A stretch of DNA of 11,192 nucleotides from Chloroflexota bacterium (GTDB taxonomy: Bacteria; Chloroflexota; Anaerolineae; Aggregatilineales; Phototrophicaceae), in contig JAPOYU010000140.1 in the NCBI GenBank assembly GCA_026706395.1, positions 1 to 11,192 on the forward strand, read 5' to 3'. Both the position numbers and the translations under genes were made by a program. Under the pieces are notes generated by a model. The model saw only the letters and a program-made list of their open reading frames with translations. It was not told the DNA's origin and did no database searches. Positions 1 through 8,067 of this stretch are shown one piece after another (position 1 is the first letter of the stretch; each line of letters opens with the position of its first letter).

Positions 1-1178
1 TGCAAGAACATCAAGTCGCCGCTTTTGAAGATGCCCACCCCGGCATCTGCGTCGAAAACCTCTTCTTGCCTTGGGACAACCGCCTGCAGAACCTGCTGGC
101 TGCCATCGCCGCGGGCAACCCGCCCGATGTGACCATGTTTGGGCGGCAAGACTTGCCCTTCTTCGCCGCGACCGAGTCCATCATTCCGCTGGACGATTAC
201 ATGGCTGCCGATGGCGTCGACCCCACCATATTCCACGCTTCCGAGTTTGCCGGCACACAGTTCAATGGCAAAACCTACCTGCTGCCTCTGCCCGGTGGCG
301 GCGCTTACAACATCGTCTGGTACAACACCGATCAATTCGCGGAAGCCGGGATCGAGAAATTCCCCGAAACCTGGGATGAAATGCTAGAGGCGGCTGAGAC
401 GTTGCGTTTGGGCGATGGCAGCTTCCTTGAGCGCATTGGCTTAAACGCGCAATCCACCAGCGGCGCGGGCGCATTCCTTACCTGGCTGAACGCCAATGGG
501 CAGGACTGGATCAGTGCTGATCTGCGCAACATCACCATCAACAACGAAGCGGGAGCGCAGACGCTGGAATTCATCCAAGCCATGGCCGAGATCAATTACG
601 GAATCGAGGAAGTCAACGCCTTCTGGGAGATGGCGGGCGAATTCGACCAGGGTCCCTTGATCCAGGGATTGGTTTCGATGGAGATCAATGGTTCCTGGAC
701 GCTGTTCCAGGTTGAATCCCACGCGGAGAGCCTCAACTATGACGTCGCGCCGATACCCTATGGGCCAAACGGCAGCCCCGAGCGCCGCGGCGGCGCGCAC
801 GGCGGCTGGGGCTATATGATCCCCAAGAATGCCGCGCACCCGGATGAAGCCTGGAAGCTGGTTAAATGGCTAACGGCAGAGGTCGAAGGAGATGGCGCAT
901 GCTGGTTCATCCAGCAGCAGCAACGCCCCTCGCCGCTGGTGGAATGCAACGGCTATGAGAAGGATGGCGCTGTACATCCGCGGGCGGAAGCGCTACTGGG
1001 CGTAGCCGCGCTGGATTATCTGGTGCCCGTTTCGCCAGTGCAGCCCGAAGCCAACCAAATCATGGGTCGAATGGTCGAAGATGTGCTCTTCGGCGACAGT
1101 TCGATTGAAGACGCGCTTGCAAGCGCCGAGGCCGAGATTCAAGAATTGCTTGACGCATTCTGGGAAGAATACGGCTAG
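1..1178 (+). CDS. ABC transporter extracellular solute-binding protein, carbohydrate type (5' partial)
   Basis: Substrate-binding component of a CUT1-type sugar importer; it would capture the ligand outside the membrane and deliver it to the two permeases that follow. The frame is open from the first complete codon at position 3 to TAG at 1176-1178, giving 391 visible residues. The TTG at 66 is not a real start, because recognisable family sequence precedes it (FEDAHPGICVEN, matching the usual 'FE..HPGI.V' first strand). Other family hallmarks are IAAGNPPDV at about residues 35-43, the FNGKTYLLPLP segment, and the LVKWLTAE segment near the C-terminus. Full-length relatives are usually 420-460 residues, so about 40-60 residues are missing, including the signal peptide or lipobox. 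Two cysteines (in GDGACWF and VECNG) lie close enough to form an extracytoplasmic disulfide, but this is a guess. The ligand cannot be read from the sequence; the downstream sulfatases suggest a sulfated sugar or organic sulfate. Confidence 0.93.
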   Translation, partial: QEHQVAAFEDAHPGICVENLFLPWDNRLQNLLAAIAAGNPPDVTMFGRQDLPFFAATESIIPLDDYMAADGVDPTIFHASEFAGTQFNGKTYLLPLPGGGAYNIVWYNTDQFAEAGIEKFPETWDEMLEAAETLRLGDGSFLERIGLNAQSTSGAGAFLTWLNANGQDWISADLRNITINNEAGAQTLEFIQAMAEINYGIEEVNAFWEMAGEFDQGPLIQGLVSMEINGSWTLFQVESHAESLNYDVAPIPYGPNGSPERRGGAHGGWGYMIPKNAAHPDEAWKLVKWLTAEVEGDGACWFIQQQQRPSPLVECNGYEKDGAVHPRAEALLGVAALDYLVPVSPVQPEANQIMGRMVEDVLFGDSSIEDALASAEAEIQELLDAFWEEYG

Positions 1179-1195
1179 AGCGATCGACAACATTG

Positions 1196-1223
1196 ATATG
1201 GGGCGCCCGGTGGCGTCCCATAT
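1196..1223 (+). terminator. Stem-loop between binding-protein and permease genes (attenuator or RNA-stabilising hairpin)
   Basis: ATATGGGGCGCC (1196-1207) pairs with GGCGTCCCATAT (1212-1223) around the loop CGGT (1208-1211). That is 12 pairs, all Watson-Crick except one G-U (1203 with 1216). It starts 17 bases after the stop of the binding-protein gene. The tail (TCGTTTGCCTATTT) is only weakly T-rich, so full rho-independent termination is doubtful. In sugar ABC operons, hairpins at this position commonly protect the upstream mRNA or partly terminate transcription, so that binding protein is made in excess over permease. That role is inferred here. Confidence 0.55.
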
Positions 1224-1256
1224 TCGTTTGCCTATTTGACCTGGCGCAAAAGAGAC

Positions 1257-2231
1257 ATGGCTACCGCATTTGGTTCACAGATTAGCGCTTTGCGCGGCAG
1301 AAGACGCGAGCGTTGGCGAGATCTCTCGCCGATGCGGAAGCGCGAAGCAAGAATGGGCTTGCTGTTTATCAGTCCTTGGATAATTGGCGTTCTGTTATTT
1401 TCGTTATTTCCCTTTGTGGCATCATTCATTCTCAGCTTCACCAAGTACAATATCGTCGCGCCACCGAGGTGGGTGGGCACGGAGCACTACGTTCACATTC
1501 TTACCGACGACCCGCTCTTCTTGAAATCACTGAAAAACACCGGCGTCTATGTCGGCGGCTCGGTCGCCATTCGCATCTTGCTCGGTTTCGCGCTGGCGCT
1601 TTTGCTCAACACCAAAGTGCGTTTCCTAGGGTTATGGCGAACGCTGTTTTATTTGCCGTCCGTCGTGCCTATCGTGGCGCTTTCTGTGATTTGGCTCTAT
1701 GTGCTAAATGCGCGAGCCGGCTTGTTGAATTCCTTGCTTTATGCGATTGGGTTGCCGCGCTTCCGCTGGTTTGCCGACCCGGACATCGCGATGATTGGCT
1801 ACTTGATCATGAGCACCACCTGGGTAGGCGTGACCATGGTCATATTCCTCGCCGGTTTGCAGGGCATACCGGAAGAATATTATGACGCGGCGAAGATAGA
1901 TGGCGCGAATGTGTTTCAGCGCCTGCGGCGTGTGACGATCCCGCTAATGACGCCAACCATATATCTGAACGTCCTTATCAATATAATTGGTGCTTTTCAG
2001 GTCTTCACCCAAATTTTTATCATGACGGACGGACGCGGCGGCCCGCGTGATGCGACACGAACTTATGTCTTGCATCTGTTTGATCACGCATTTCAATACT
2101 TGCCGCCACAGATGGGCTATTCTTCGGCGCTCGCCTGGATCCTTTTTATGATCATATTTGCCTTCACAGCGGTCATCGTGGCGACATCGCAGCGCTGGGT
2201 CTTTTATCAGGGCGCGGAGGCGGACGCATGA
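1257..2231 (+). CDS. Carbohydrate ABC transporter permease, MalF/UgpA-like
   Basis: Inner-membrane subunit of the importer, 324 residues. ATG at 1257 is preferred over an in-frame TTG at 1236. Neither has a strong ribosome binding site, and conserved sequence begins well downstream (MGLLFISPWIIG). A basic N-terminal tail of about 33 residues is followed by six likely membrane segments at roughly residues 34-58, 96-118, 126-150, 178-199, 233-255 and 289-310. The cytoplasmic EAA loop that contacts the ATPase is clear at about 205-234: IPEEYYDAAKIDGA followed by IPLMTP. Length and topology suit the MalF/UgpA/LacF branch lacking MalF's large periplasmic insert. The stop overlaps the next permease start as ATGA (2228-2231), so translation is probably coupled. 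Substrate specificity is unknown. Confidence 0.93.
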   Translation: MATAFGSQISALRGRRRERWRDLSPMRKREARMGLLFISPWIIGVLLFSLFPFVASFILSFTKYNIVAPPRWVGTEHYVHILTDDPLFLKSLKNTGVYVGGSVAIRILLGFALALLLNTKVRFLGLWRTLFYLPSVVPIVALSVIWLYVLNARAGLLNSLLYAIGLPRFRWFADPDIAMIGYLIMSTTWVGVTMVIFLAGLQGIPEEYYDAAKIDGANVFQRLRRVTIPLMTPTIYLNVLINIIGAFQVFTQIFIMTDGRGGPRDATRTYVLHLFDHAFQYLPPQMGYSSALAWILFMIIFAFTAVIVATSQRWVFYQGAEADA

Positions 2232-3112
2232 ATATCGTTTCCGCAACGCAGAATTTTCTGGAGCGTGATGATGTAACTCGCCTGACGCGCATCATCGGGC
2301 GCGTCCTGCTCTATCTGCTGCTTATCGTGATGAGCCTCTGGTTCTTGGCGCCGCTGTTCTGGATGTTCATGTCTTCGTTAATGCCGCTGGATCAAGTCGG
2401 CGTCTTCCCAGTGCAGTGGATTCCCCGCGTCTGGATGCCGGAGAATTATACCGAAGCGCTGTCTTTCTGGAACTTCGGCACCACGTTCCGCAACACGATG
2501 TTCATCGCGATCGTCTCCTTAATCGGCGACATCGGCTCCTGTACTATCGTGGCTTATGGATTCGCCCGATTCCGCTTTCCCTTTAGAGACACGCTGTTCT
2601 TAATCTTGCTGGCGACTCTGATGCTGCCCTTCGCCGTGCGCTTGATACCGGTGTACGCCGCCTACGATGCCATCGGCTGGATCGACACCTTTTATCCGCT
2701 GATCGTGCCGAACTTCTTTGGCAATGCCTTTTATATATTTATCTGCCGGCAATTCTTCCTGGGGATCCCGCAGGACTTGCTTGATGCCGCAAAAATCGAT
2801 GGGGCGAGCGAAGTGCGGATATTCACTCAAGTTATGATTCCGCTCGCAAAACCCGCCATCGTCGTCATCGCCATCTTGAGCTTCCAAAACAGTTGGAATG
2901 ATTTCCTCGGACCACTGATCTATTTGAAAGACCCGGACCTGCATACGCTTGCCATCGGGCTTTACAAATTCACATCGCTGCCCGGTCAAGGCGGCATCTA
3001 CAACCAGCAGATGGCGGCATCAACAATGATGGTGCTACCAGTTCTGATCGTGTTCTTCATGTTTCAGAAACAGTTTATCCAGGGCGCCAATCTCTCCGGC
3101 ATGAAAGGCTGA
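2228..3112 (+). CDS. Carbohydrate ABC transporter permease, MalG/UgpE-like
   Basis: Second inner-membrane subunit, 294 residues, expected to pair with the preceding permease. Likely membrane segments lie at about 24-48, 88-112, 122-142, 155-176, 208-226 and 263-282. The EAA loop is clear at about 180-208 (IPQDLLDAAKIDGA then IPLAKPA). The C-terminus has the family's FMFQKQFIQG segment, followed by a short GMKG end (MalG-type proteins end similarly). The ATG lies inside the stop of the upstream gene (ATGA), which supports this start and coupled translation. No ATPase gene follows; sulfatase 1 begins 12 bases later. Many CUT1 importers rely on one shared MsmX/UgpC-type ATPase encoded elsewhere, which probably applies here. 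Confidence 0.94.
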   Translation: MNIVSATQNFLERDDVTRLTRIIGRVLLYLLLIVMSLWFLAPLFWMFMSSLMPLDQVGVFPVQWIPRVWMPENYTEALSFWNFGTTFRNTMFIAIVSLIGDIGSCTIVAYGFARFRFPFRDTLFLILLATLMLPFAVRLIPVYAAYDAIGWIDTFYPLIVPNFFGNAFYIFICRQFFLGIPQDLLDAAKIDGASEVRIFTQVMIPLAKPAIVVIAILSFQNSWNDFLGPLIYLKDPDLHTLAIGLYKFTSLPGQGGIYNQQMAASTMMVLPVLIVFFMFQKQFIQGANLSGMKG

Positions 3113-3123
3113 GTCTCGCGCCA

Positions 3124-4416
3124 ATGCAGTCGCCTCCGAATATCCTGTTTGTATTGGCCGATCAACTGGGCGCCAGGTGGCTGCCGCTTTATGGTCACTC
3201 GGTCGTCTCAACGCCACAGCTAAAACGCTTTGCCGACCAGAGTACGGTATTTGAGCGAGCGATCACATCCGCGCCGGTGTGCACGCCCTACCGCGGCTGC
3301 CTGCTCAGCGGACTCTATCCCTCTCAAACTGGCGTGAGAGAGAACGGGGGGACATATCCCGCCGATGTACCGAGTATCGCTGATCATCTCAAGGAAAATG
3401 GTTACAGGACTCACTATATTGGAAAGTGGCATTTGAGCGGGGCGCCCCAAGAGAACCGCTGGGTGCCTCCGCAGAGCCGGGCCGGTTTCCAGAACTTCAT
3501 CGGCTGGGAGAGCCACCATGTCGACCATTTCGCCGGGCTGATTTGGAAAGACGACCCGGACAGCGCGATGAATATGCCCGGGCACGAAACTGACGCATTG
3601 ACCGATATCGCCATCCAGCAGCTTGAACAATGCGCCAGCGAGGACGTGCCCTTCTTTCTGATGCTGTCATATCAAGCGCCGCATCCTCCTTGCAGCCCGC
3701 CACAAGTCTACGCCGAACATTACGACAATCATGAACTCGTGACCGAAGCTAACGCGGATCACAGCGCCTGGTTCAGGCATGAGGCATGGGGGGCGGATTA
3801 TGATGTCGCGCGCTTCCGACAACTCTATTTCGGCGAGATCAGTCATCTGGATGCGGCATTCGGTCGACTGCTGAGCGCATTGGAGCGGCTTGGCCTGATG
3901 GAGGATACGCTTGTGGTCTTCACATCGGATCACGGCGAGATGGCGGGCGCGCACGGACTCTTTGGCAAGGGCGTGATGTGCGAAGAATCTTTGCATGTTC
4001 CTCTAATAGTGAGGGGGCCGGGTCAATCTACGGGCTGGCAAAACTCATTTCCGGTGGCGACAATAGACCTCATGCCGACTCTTCTCGATTACGCCGGTTG
4101 TCAGGTTCCGCCATCGCCAGCTAGTGTCTCGCTGCGCCCATACATTGAAGGTCAGTCTCCAGGATCTGACAGGATCGTCATAAGCGAGTATCACAACTTC
4201 TGCGCTACATCAGAGCGATGGAAACTGGTCACAAAAGGTCGCAGGCTCGTTGCGGAAGGTCTATACGATATTGCCGAAGATCCGCAGGAACTGAACAATC
4301 GGTTAGGCGACTCGAAATGCGCCGGGATTCTTGACGAATTGAGTCAGGCGCTGGCTCGATGGCGGGACTATGTCGCCAGTGCTAAAACAGGCAAATCGAA
4401 ATCACTCGCACACTAA
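3124..4416 (+). CDS. Type I (formylglycine) sulfatase 1, apparently cytoplasmic
   Basis: Alkaline-phosphatase-superfamily sulfatase, 430 residues, predicted to hydrolyse a sulfate ester. The activation motif C53-T-P-Y-R57 (followed by GCLLSG) fits C-x-P/A-x-R, in which the cysteine becomes formylglycine. Other expected active-site residues are visible: D13 (NILFVLADQ), K101 and H103 (GKWHLSG), H187 (YQAPHPP), D269-H270 (TSDHGEMAGAHG) and K282 (FGKG). The C-terminal YDIAEDPQELNN and the final helix around DELSQALARW are intact. The protein starts directly with the first beta strand and has no signal peptide, so it should act on imported substrate inside the cell. It would need a formylglycine-generating enzyme or anaerobic maturase, not present in this window. 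The start has only a weak upstream AAAGG (3104-3108). Substrate is not inferable; a related phosphonate/phosphate monoester hydrolase is a less likely alternative. Confidence 0.92.
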   Translation: MQSPPNILFVLADQLGARWLPLYGHSVVSTPQLKRFADQSTVFERAITSAPVCTPYRGCLLSGLYPSQTGVRENGGTYPADVPSIADHLKENGYRTHYIGKWHLSGAPQENRWVPPQSRAGFQNFIGWESHHVDHFAGLIWKDDPDSAMNMPGHETDALTDIAIQQLEQCASEDVPFFLMLSYQAPHPPCSPPQVYAEHYDNHELVTEANADHSAWFRHEAWGADYDVARFRQLYFGEISHLDAAFGRLLSALERLGLMEDTLVVFTSDHGEMAGAHGLFGKGVMCEESLHVPLIVRGPGQSTGWQNSFPVATIDLMPTLLDYAGCQVPPSPASVSLRPYIEGQSPGSDRIVISEYHNFCATSERWKLVTKGRRLVAEGLYDIAEDPQELNNRLGDSKCAGILDELSQALARWRDYVASAKTGKSKSLAH

Positions 4417-4433
4417 ACTGAAAGCGCAGCGCC

Positions 4434-5819
4434 ATGACATCAAACAAATATTTGAACGCAAGCGGCGTCTACCCTCATCTTGCCTTGACAGCCGAGTTAG
4501 GACCTCCGCGGACGGAATGCGGCGTCGGCGCGATGATGGCTTGGGCGGGAAAGCTTTGGCTCATCACCTATGTATCTCACAAGTCAGCAAGCGGCGTCGG
4601 CACGGGACTATACAGCATCAACGAGCAGCTTGAGATGACGAAGCATCCAGCGAGCTGCGTTGGCACATATACAAACCGCATGGTGCATTGGCAGTCCAAC
4701 CAGCTTTTCATCGGCCCGCATGTGATAGACGCCCATGGCAACGTTCGGACCGTGGAGGATCTTCTTGAAGTGCGAACATGTTCAACGATGCGTCATCTTC
4801 ATGACCCGGAGAACCTGGTATACGTACTAGGTATGGAGGGCGAATTCTATGAGATGGATGTCCATACGCTCGAGACGAATTTCATCGCGGATCTCACGGT
4901 AGAGCTGGGCGTGCCAGATCATCAGTATGCGCATTTCAAAGCGGCTTACAGCAACTTCGGCCGGGTAGTGGTGGCCAACAACAGCTACGATGAACGGGAC
5001 TTTACCGGCGCGGAGGCAGCCGGGCGCCTGGCGGAATGGGATGGCGAAAGCTGGACGATCATTGAGCGGAAGCCCTTCATCGAGGTCAACGGCCGCGGCG
5101 ACTTCGCCGGAACGATCTTCGCCCTGGGCTGGGACAAGCGCTCGGCTATCCTGCAAGTCTTCGCCGAGGCCAACGGCGAATGGAAACGTTATCGCTTGCC
5201 CAAAGCCAGCCACTGTTTCGACCACATGTGGCAGACCGAGTGGCCGCGCATCCGCGAAGTGGATCACGAGCGCTTTATCATGGACTGCCACGGCATGTTC
5301 TACGAATTGTCGCCCTGGGCTTATGAGAACCATGTGTGGGGCATTCGCCCGATTTCAACTCATCTTTGGGTCCATGGCGACTTCTGCACCTACCGCGGCA
5401 TGCTCGTGCTCGGCTCGGACAATGCCAGCCCACACGGCGGCGCCAATCACCTGGCCGGGGAGCCGCAATCGGGATTGTACTTCGGCAAAACGGACGACCT
5501 GTGGGGTTTCGGCAAACCGTCCGGCTGGGGCGGCGTCTGGTGGGAGGATGAAGTCGCTGACGAGGAGGCGTCAGACCCGTACCTGATGACGGGCTTTGAC
5601 AAAAAAGCGCTGCACTTGAGCAATGACGGCGGCAGCGTGATCACTTTCCGCGTCGAGGTCGACTTTCTGGGAAACGGCAAATGGAACCGGTACGCCAGTT
5701 TCAACGTCGGGCCGAAGAGCTACCTCCACCACGAATTCCCGAGCGGATTCAGCGCGCACTGGGTGAGGATAGTCGCCGAGGAGGAAGGTGTCGCCACCGC
5801 CTACTTCACCTATACTTAG
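4434..5819 (+). CDS. Unrecognised 461-residue protein, possible cytoplasmic beta-propeller
   Basis: I do not recognise this family. The protein is soluble, with no signal peptide or membrane segment. It consists largely of short hydrophobic strands separated by charged, Gly- or His-bearing turns, for example AGKLWLITYV (about 38-47), SNQLFIGPHVID (88-99), NLVYVLGMEGEFYEMD (127-142), GRVVVANN (176-183), GTIFALGWD (226-234), RFIMDCHGMFYELSP (280-294) and RGMLVLGSD (321-329). This spacing suggests propeller blades. Histidines often sit just before a strand (H85, H121, H123, H167, H260, H264, H310, H314), which could form a central metal or substrate site. A Trp/Gly-rich stretch (WGFGKPSGWGG, about 357-367) is followed by PYLMTGFDKKALHLSND and a beta-rich C-terminal part. 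It lies 17 bases after sulfatase 1, so a role on the same substrate (lyase, hydrolase or binding protein) is likely but unproven. Cytoplasmic propeller lyases such as oligogalacturonate lyase (PL22) are a structural precedent only. Confidence 0.85.
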   Translation: MTSNKYLNASGVYPHLALTAELGPPRTECGVGAMMAWAGKLWLITYVSHKSASGVGTGLYSINEQLEMTKHPASCVGTYTNRMVHWQSNQLFIGPHVIDAHGNVRTVEDLLEVRTCSTMRHLHDPENLVYVLGMEGEFYEMDVHTLETNFIADLTVELGVPDHQYAHFKAAYSNFGRVVVANNSYDERDFTGAEAAGRLAEWDGESWTIIERKPFIEVNGRGDFAGTIFALGWDKRSAILQVFAEANGEWKRYRLPKASHCFDHMWQTEWPRIREVDHERFIMDCHGMFYELSPWAYENHVWGIRPISTHLWVHGDFCTYRGMLVLGSDNASPHGGANHLAGEPQSGLYFGKTDDLWGFGKPSGWGGVWWEDEVADEEASDPYLMTGFDKKALHLSNDGGSVITFRVEVDFLGNGKWNRYASFNVGPKSYLHHEFPSGFSAHWVRIVAEEEGVATAYFTYT

Positions 5820-5848
5820 GGGCAAAATTGTAAAATCTGAGCACTCTC

Positions 5849-5852
5849 GGAG
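5849..5852 (+). promoter_or_regulatory. Ribosome binding site deciding the PhyH 1 start
   Basis: GGAG ends 7 bases before ATG 5860 but only 1 base before the in-frame ATG 5854, so the second ATG is the better-spaced start. Confidence 0.5.
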
Positions 5853-5859
5853 TATGAAT

Positions 5860-6708
5860 ATGCAAGGATACATTGAGCTTTCGGAAGCGCAGCGCAATCA
5901 GTTTCGCGACGAAGGGTATCTGATCGTCCGCGACGTCTTGGACGAGGACAGTATCAGCCGCTTGATCGATGCCGGCGACCGCCTTATTGCCACGGACGAG
6001 CGCTTGAATCGATATGCCACCAGTGAGTACTACGATGGCTTTCGAAATTGCATCACCATGGACGATGCCTTTGTTCCCTTGCTTACGAACGGAATCACCT
6101 TGCCGCTCGTCATACAGCTATTGGGGTCGAACTTGCAGCTATCGACGAGCCACCTAATCTATCGCCATCCTGACCCGCCGGGCACTCCGGAAACCATACG
6201 ACGACCCGGCTGGCACCGAGATGGCGGACGCACGCAGCTTGATTTGGGACAGGGCAACTATCCGCGCCTGGGCTTGAAGTGCGCATTCTATTTGACCGAC
6301 TTGAGCGAGCCGAACTCCGGGGTCACAATGTTGGCGGCGGGCAGCAATAAGCTCACCGAGCGCATCGAGATCCCCGAAGGCGAGACCGATCCAGCGACTG
6401 CTATTGAGCCGCTGCTCAATCCAGGCGATTGTGTCATCTTCGAGTACCGTACCTGGCATGCCGGCGCGCCCAACTTCACCGATATCACGCGCAAATGCAT
6501 CATGATCGGTTATTGCTATCGCTGGCTCAAGCCGATGGATTACGTTAAACAAGATCTGCCTTTTCTGGAGAAACTCACCGATATTGAGAGGTATCTGGTC
6601 GGCGAAGAGGTCGACGAAACACTCGAGTTTCAGCCGAGCGGTGGCCTCAATCCGCTAAATGAATGGTGCGAAGAACATGGTGTGGAGCAAGACCGGCTCG
6701 GCTTTTAG
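5860..6708 (+). CDS. Phytanoyl-CoA dioxygenase (PhyH) family oxygenase 1
   Basis: Non-haem Fe(II)/2-oxoglutarate-dependent oxygenase, 282 residues, typical PhyH length. The iron-binding facial triad is complete: H119-R-D121 (GWHRDGG) and H200 (YRTWHAGAPN), with R211 placed to bind 2-oxoglutarate. The N-terminus has the usual helix-strand opening (AQRNQFRDEGYLIVRDVL). The family generally hydroxylates small organic molecules; relatives far from phytanoyl-CoA are common in bacteria, so the name does not imply lipid breakdown here. Three starts are possible: GTG 5788 (overlapping the upstream gene by 32 bases), ATG 5854 and ATG 5860. The last is chosen because of the GGAG site. The gene ends with TAG one codon before sulfatase 2, in the same frame. 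Its place between sulfatases suggests it hydroxylates a sulfated or desulfated intermediate, perhaps leading to O-dealkylation; that is inference. Confidence 0.9.
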   Translation: MQGYIELSEAQRNQFRDEGYLIVRDVLDEDSISRLIDAGDRLIATDERLNRYATSEYYDGFRNCITMDDAFVPLLTNGITLPLVIQLLGSNLQLSTSHLIYRHPDPPGTPETIRRPGWHRDGGRTQLDLGQGNYPRLGLKCAFYLTDLSEPNSGVTMLAAGSNKLTERIEIPEGETDPATAIEPLLNPGDCVIFEYRTWHAGAPNFTDITRKCIMIGYCYRWLKPMDYVKQDLPFLEKLTDIERYLVGEEVDETLEFQPSGGLNPLNEWCEEHGVEQDRLGF

Positions 6709-6711
6709 GGC

Positions 6712-8067
6712 GTGAAACCCAACATCCTCCTGATTTATACCGACCAGCAGCGTTTCGATACGATTCGCGCGTTGGGCAATCGCCATATTCGCACGCCGAA
6801 TTTGGATCGCTTGGTCGGCGAAGGGGTGGCATTCACCCACGCGACCACGCCAGCGCCGGTGTGCCTGGCGAATCGCTGGAGCTTACACAGCGGTCAGTGG
6901 ACGAGCACGCATCACTGCTATTCGAACCATCATCCAGGTCTGCGTCCGCCGACCGACATTCCCAACATGCTGCGAAGCGCGGGCTATGTCACAGGCTTGA
7001 GCGGCAAGAATCATTCCTTCTTGACGCCGGCAGACATGGACGAGTGGGACGAATCACCCGCCCTGCCCGATCACCCGGAGTGGGAAAGATACAAAGCCTG
7101 GGTGCGCTATCGCGAGCAGCATTATCCGCGATTGGCTGAAGAGCCGGTGTGGACTTCGATCACGGCCGAACATGCCAAGACGGAGTCAGCGCTGCGCTTC
7201 ATGGAGCGGCATTGCGGCAGCAGCAGGCCGTTTTTCTTGTGGCTCTCCTATCTCTATCCACATACGCCCTACGAAGCGCCTGAGCCTTACTTCTCCATGT
7301 ACAGGAACTTGCCGCCACCAAATGTTGAAGCGGGCGGCTTGGCGGCGGCGGGTAAACCATTCCGCCAGCGATTCCATCAGAGCAACAATGACGCGATCAT
7401 CCCCTTCTCGGAAGCCCAAATTGAACTGATGCGGCGGGTCTACTATGGTATGGTCACGCTGATTGACGGCGAACTCGGCAAGATTCTCGACTTCCTCGAT
7501 GAGCGAAAACTGGCAAGTGAGACTCTCTTGGTCTTCACGAGCGATCATGGTGATTATCAGGGCGATCACGGGCTGATCGCCAAAAGCCCGTCACTATACG
7601 ATGCGCTGGTCCGCGCGCCATTCATAGTGCGCTGGCCCGGCCAAATAGACGCTGACCGGCGCGATAGTCGCTTCGCGTCGCATATCGACTTGCTGCCGAC
7701 CTTCGCAGCGGCAGCCGGCCTGCCCTGCCCGCCGCATGCGCAAGGCGTCAACCTGCTCCCGTTCCTGCGCGATGGCGGCAATGGCGTTGCGATTAGTCCG
7801 TATGCCATCAGCGAATATGGGGTACCGGGTGTGCCTTACAATGAAGAACGCTTGCGTGATGAGGGACTGGAGGACACGGTACTCACTAACCCCGCCAATG
7901 ACCGTTTGTCCTGGGAAGGCAGTCCGGTGGCGTTGGCAGGACGGATTCGCATGTTGCGCGATCACGAATGGAAGCTGATCGCTGAAGAAGGCGGCGCGGG
8001 TGAACTCTATGACTTGCAAAATGCCCCACACGAATTGTTGAATCTGTGGGATAATCCGCAATATTAA
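6712..8067 (+). CDS. Type I sulfatase 2, apparently cytoplasmic, C-terminal helix cut by an in-frame TAA
   Basis: Second formylglycine sulfatase, 451 residues as written. The GTG start is forced: the previous gene's TAG lies in the same frame one codon upstream, and conserved sequence begins at once (KPNILLIYTDQQRFD). The activation motif is C51-L-A-N-R55 (then WSLHSG), the less common C-x-A-x-R form. Further active-site candidates are D11, K99 and H101 (SGKNHSF in place of the usual GKWHL), H184 (YPHTPY), D278-H279 (TSDHGDYQGDHG) and K291 (IAKSPS). No signal peptide is seen. The family-typical ending YDLQNAPHELLNLWDNPQY runs straight into TAA, yet the same frame continues with a sulfatase-like helix (see the next feature). 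The enzyme may be slightly truncated, or the stop may be a sequencing error. All catalytic residues lie before the stop, so activity could survive. It differs strongly from sulfatase 1 outside the motifs, so the two probably attack different sulfate positions. Confidence 0.9.
   Translation: MKPNILLIYTDQQRFDTIRALGNRHIRTPNLDRLVGEGVAFTHATTPAPVCLANRWSLHSGQWTSTHHCYSNHHPGLRPPTDIPNMLRSAGYVTGLSGKNHSFLTPADMDEWDESPALPDHPEWERYKAWVRYREQHYPRLAEEPVWTSITAEHAKTESALRFMERHCGSSRPFFLWLSYLYPHTPYEAPEPYFSMYRNLPPPNVEAGGLAAAGKPFRQRFHQSNNDAIIPFSEAQIELMRRVYYGMVTLIDGELGKILDFLDERKLASETLLVFTSDHGDYQGDHGLIAKSPSLYDALVRAPFIVRWPGQIDADRRDSRFASHIDLLPTFAAAAGLPCPPHAQGVNLLPFLRDGGNGVAISPYAISEYGVPGVPYNEERLRDEGLEDTVLTNPANDRLSWEGSPVALAGRIRMLRDHEWKLIAEEGGAGELYDLQNAPHELLNLWDNPQY

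Noticed and set aside
1236..1262. Possible promoter or TTG start at TTGACC before the first permease
   Set aside because: No -10-like hexamer follows at 16-18 bases, and ATG 1257 is the more plausible start.
1313..1885. Plus-strand 190-codon frame within the first permease
   Set aside because: Out-of-frame translation rich in Arg, His and Ala, lacking membrane segments; the overlapping frame is a clear MalF-like permease.
4990..5586. Plus-strand 198-codon frame inside the unknown protein gene
   Set aside because: Low-complexity Ser/Thr/Arg/Pro translation typical of a shifted frame; the 461-residue frame has much more protein-like composition and begins right after sulfatase 1.
5820..5859. 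Possible internal promoter (TAAAAT at 5831-5836) before PhyH 1
   Set aside because: No matching -35 element at suitable spacing; an AT-rich short gap alone is not enough.
3265..6870. Shared 12-base string gcgccggtgtgc in both sulfatase genes, considered as a repeat
   Set aside because: It encodes the conserved A-P-V-C just before the formylglycine site in each gene; motif constraint explains it.
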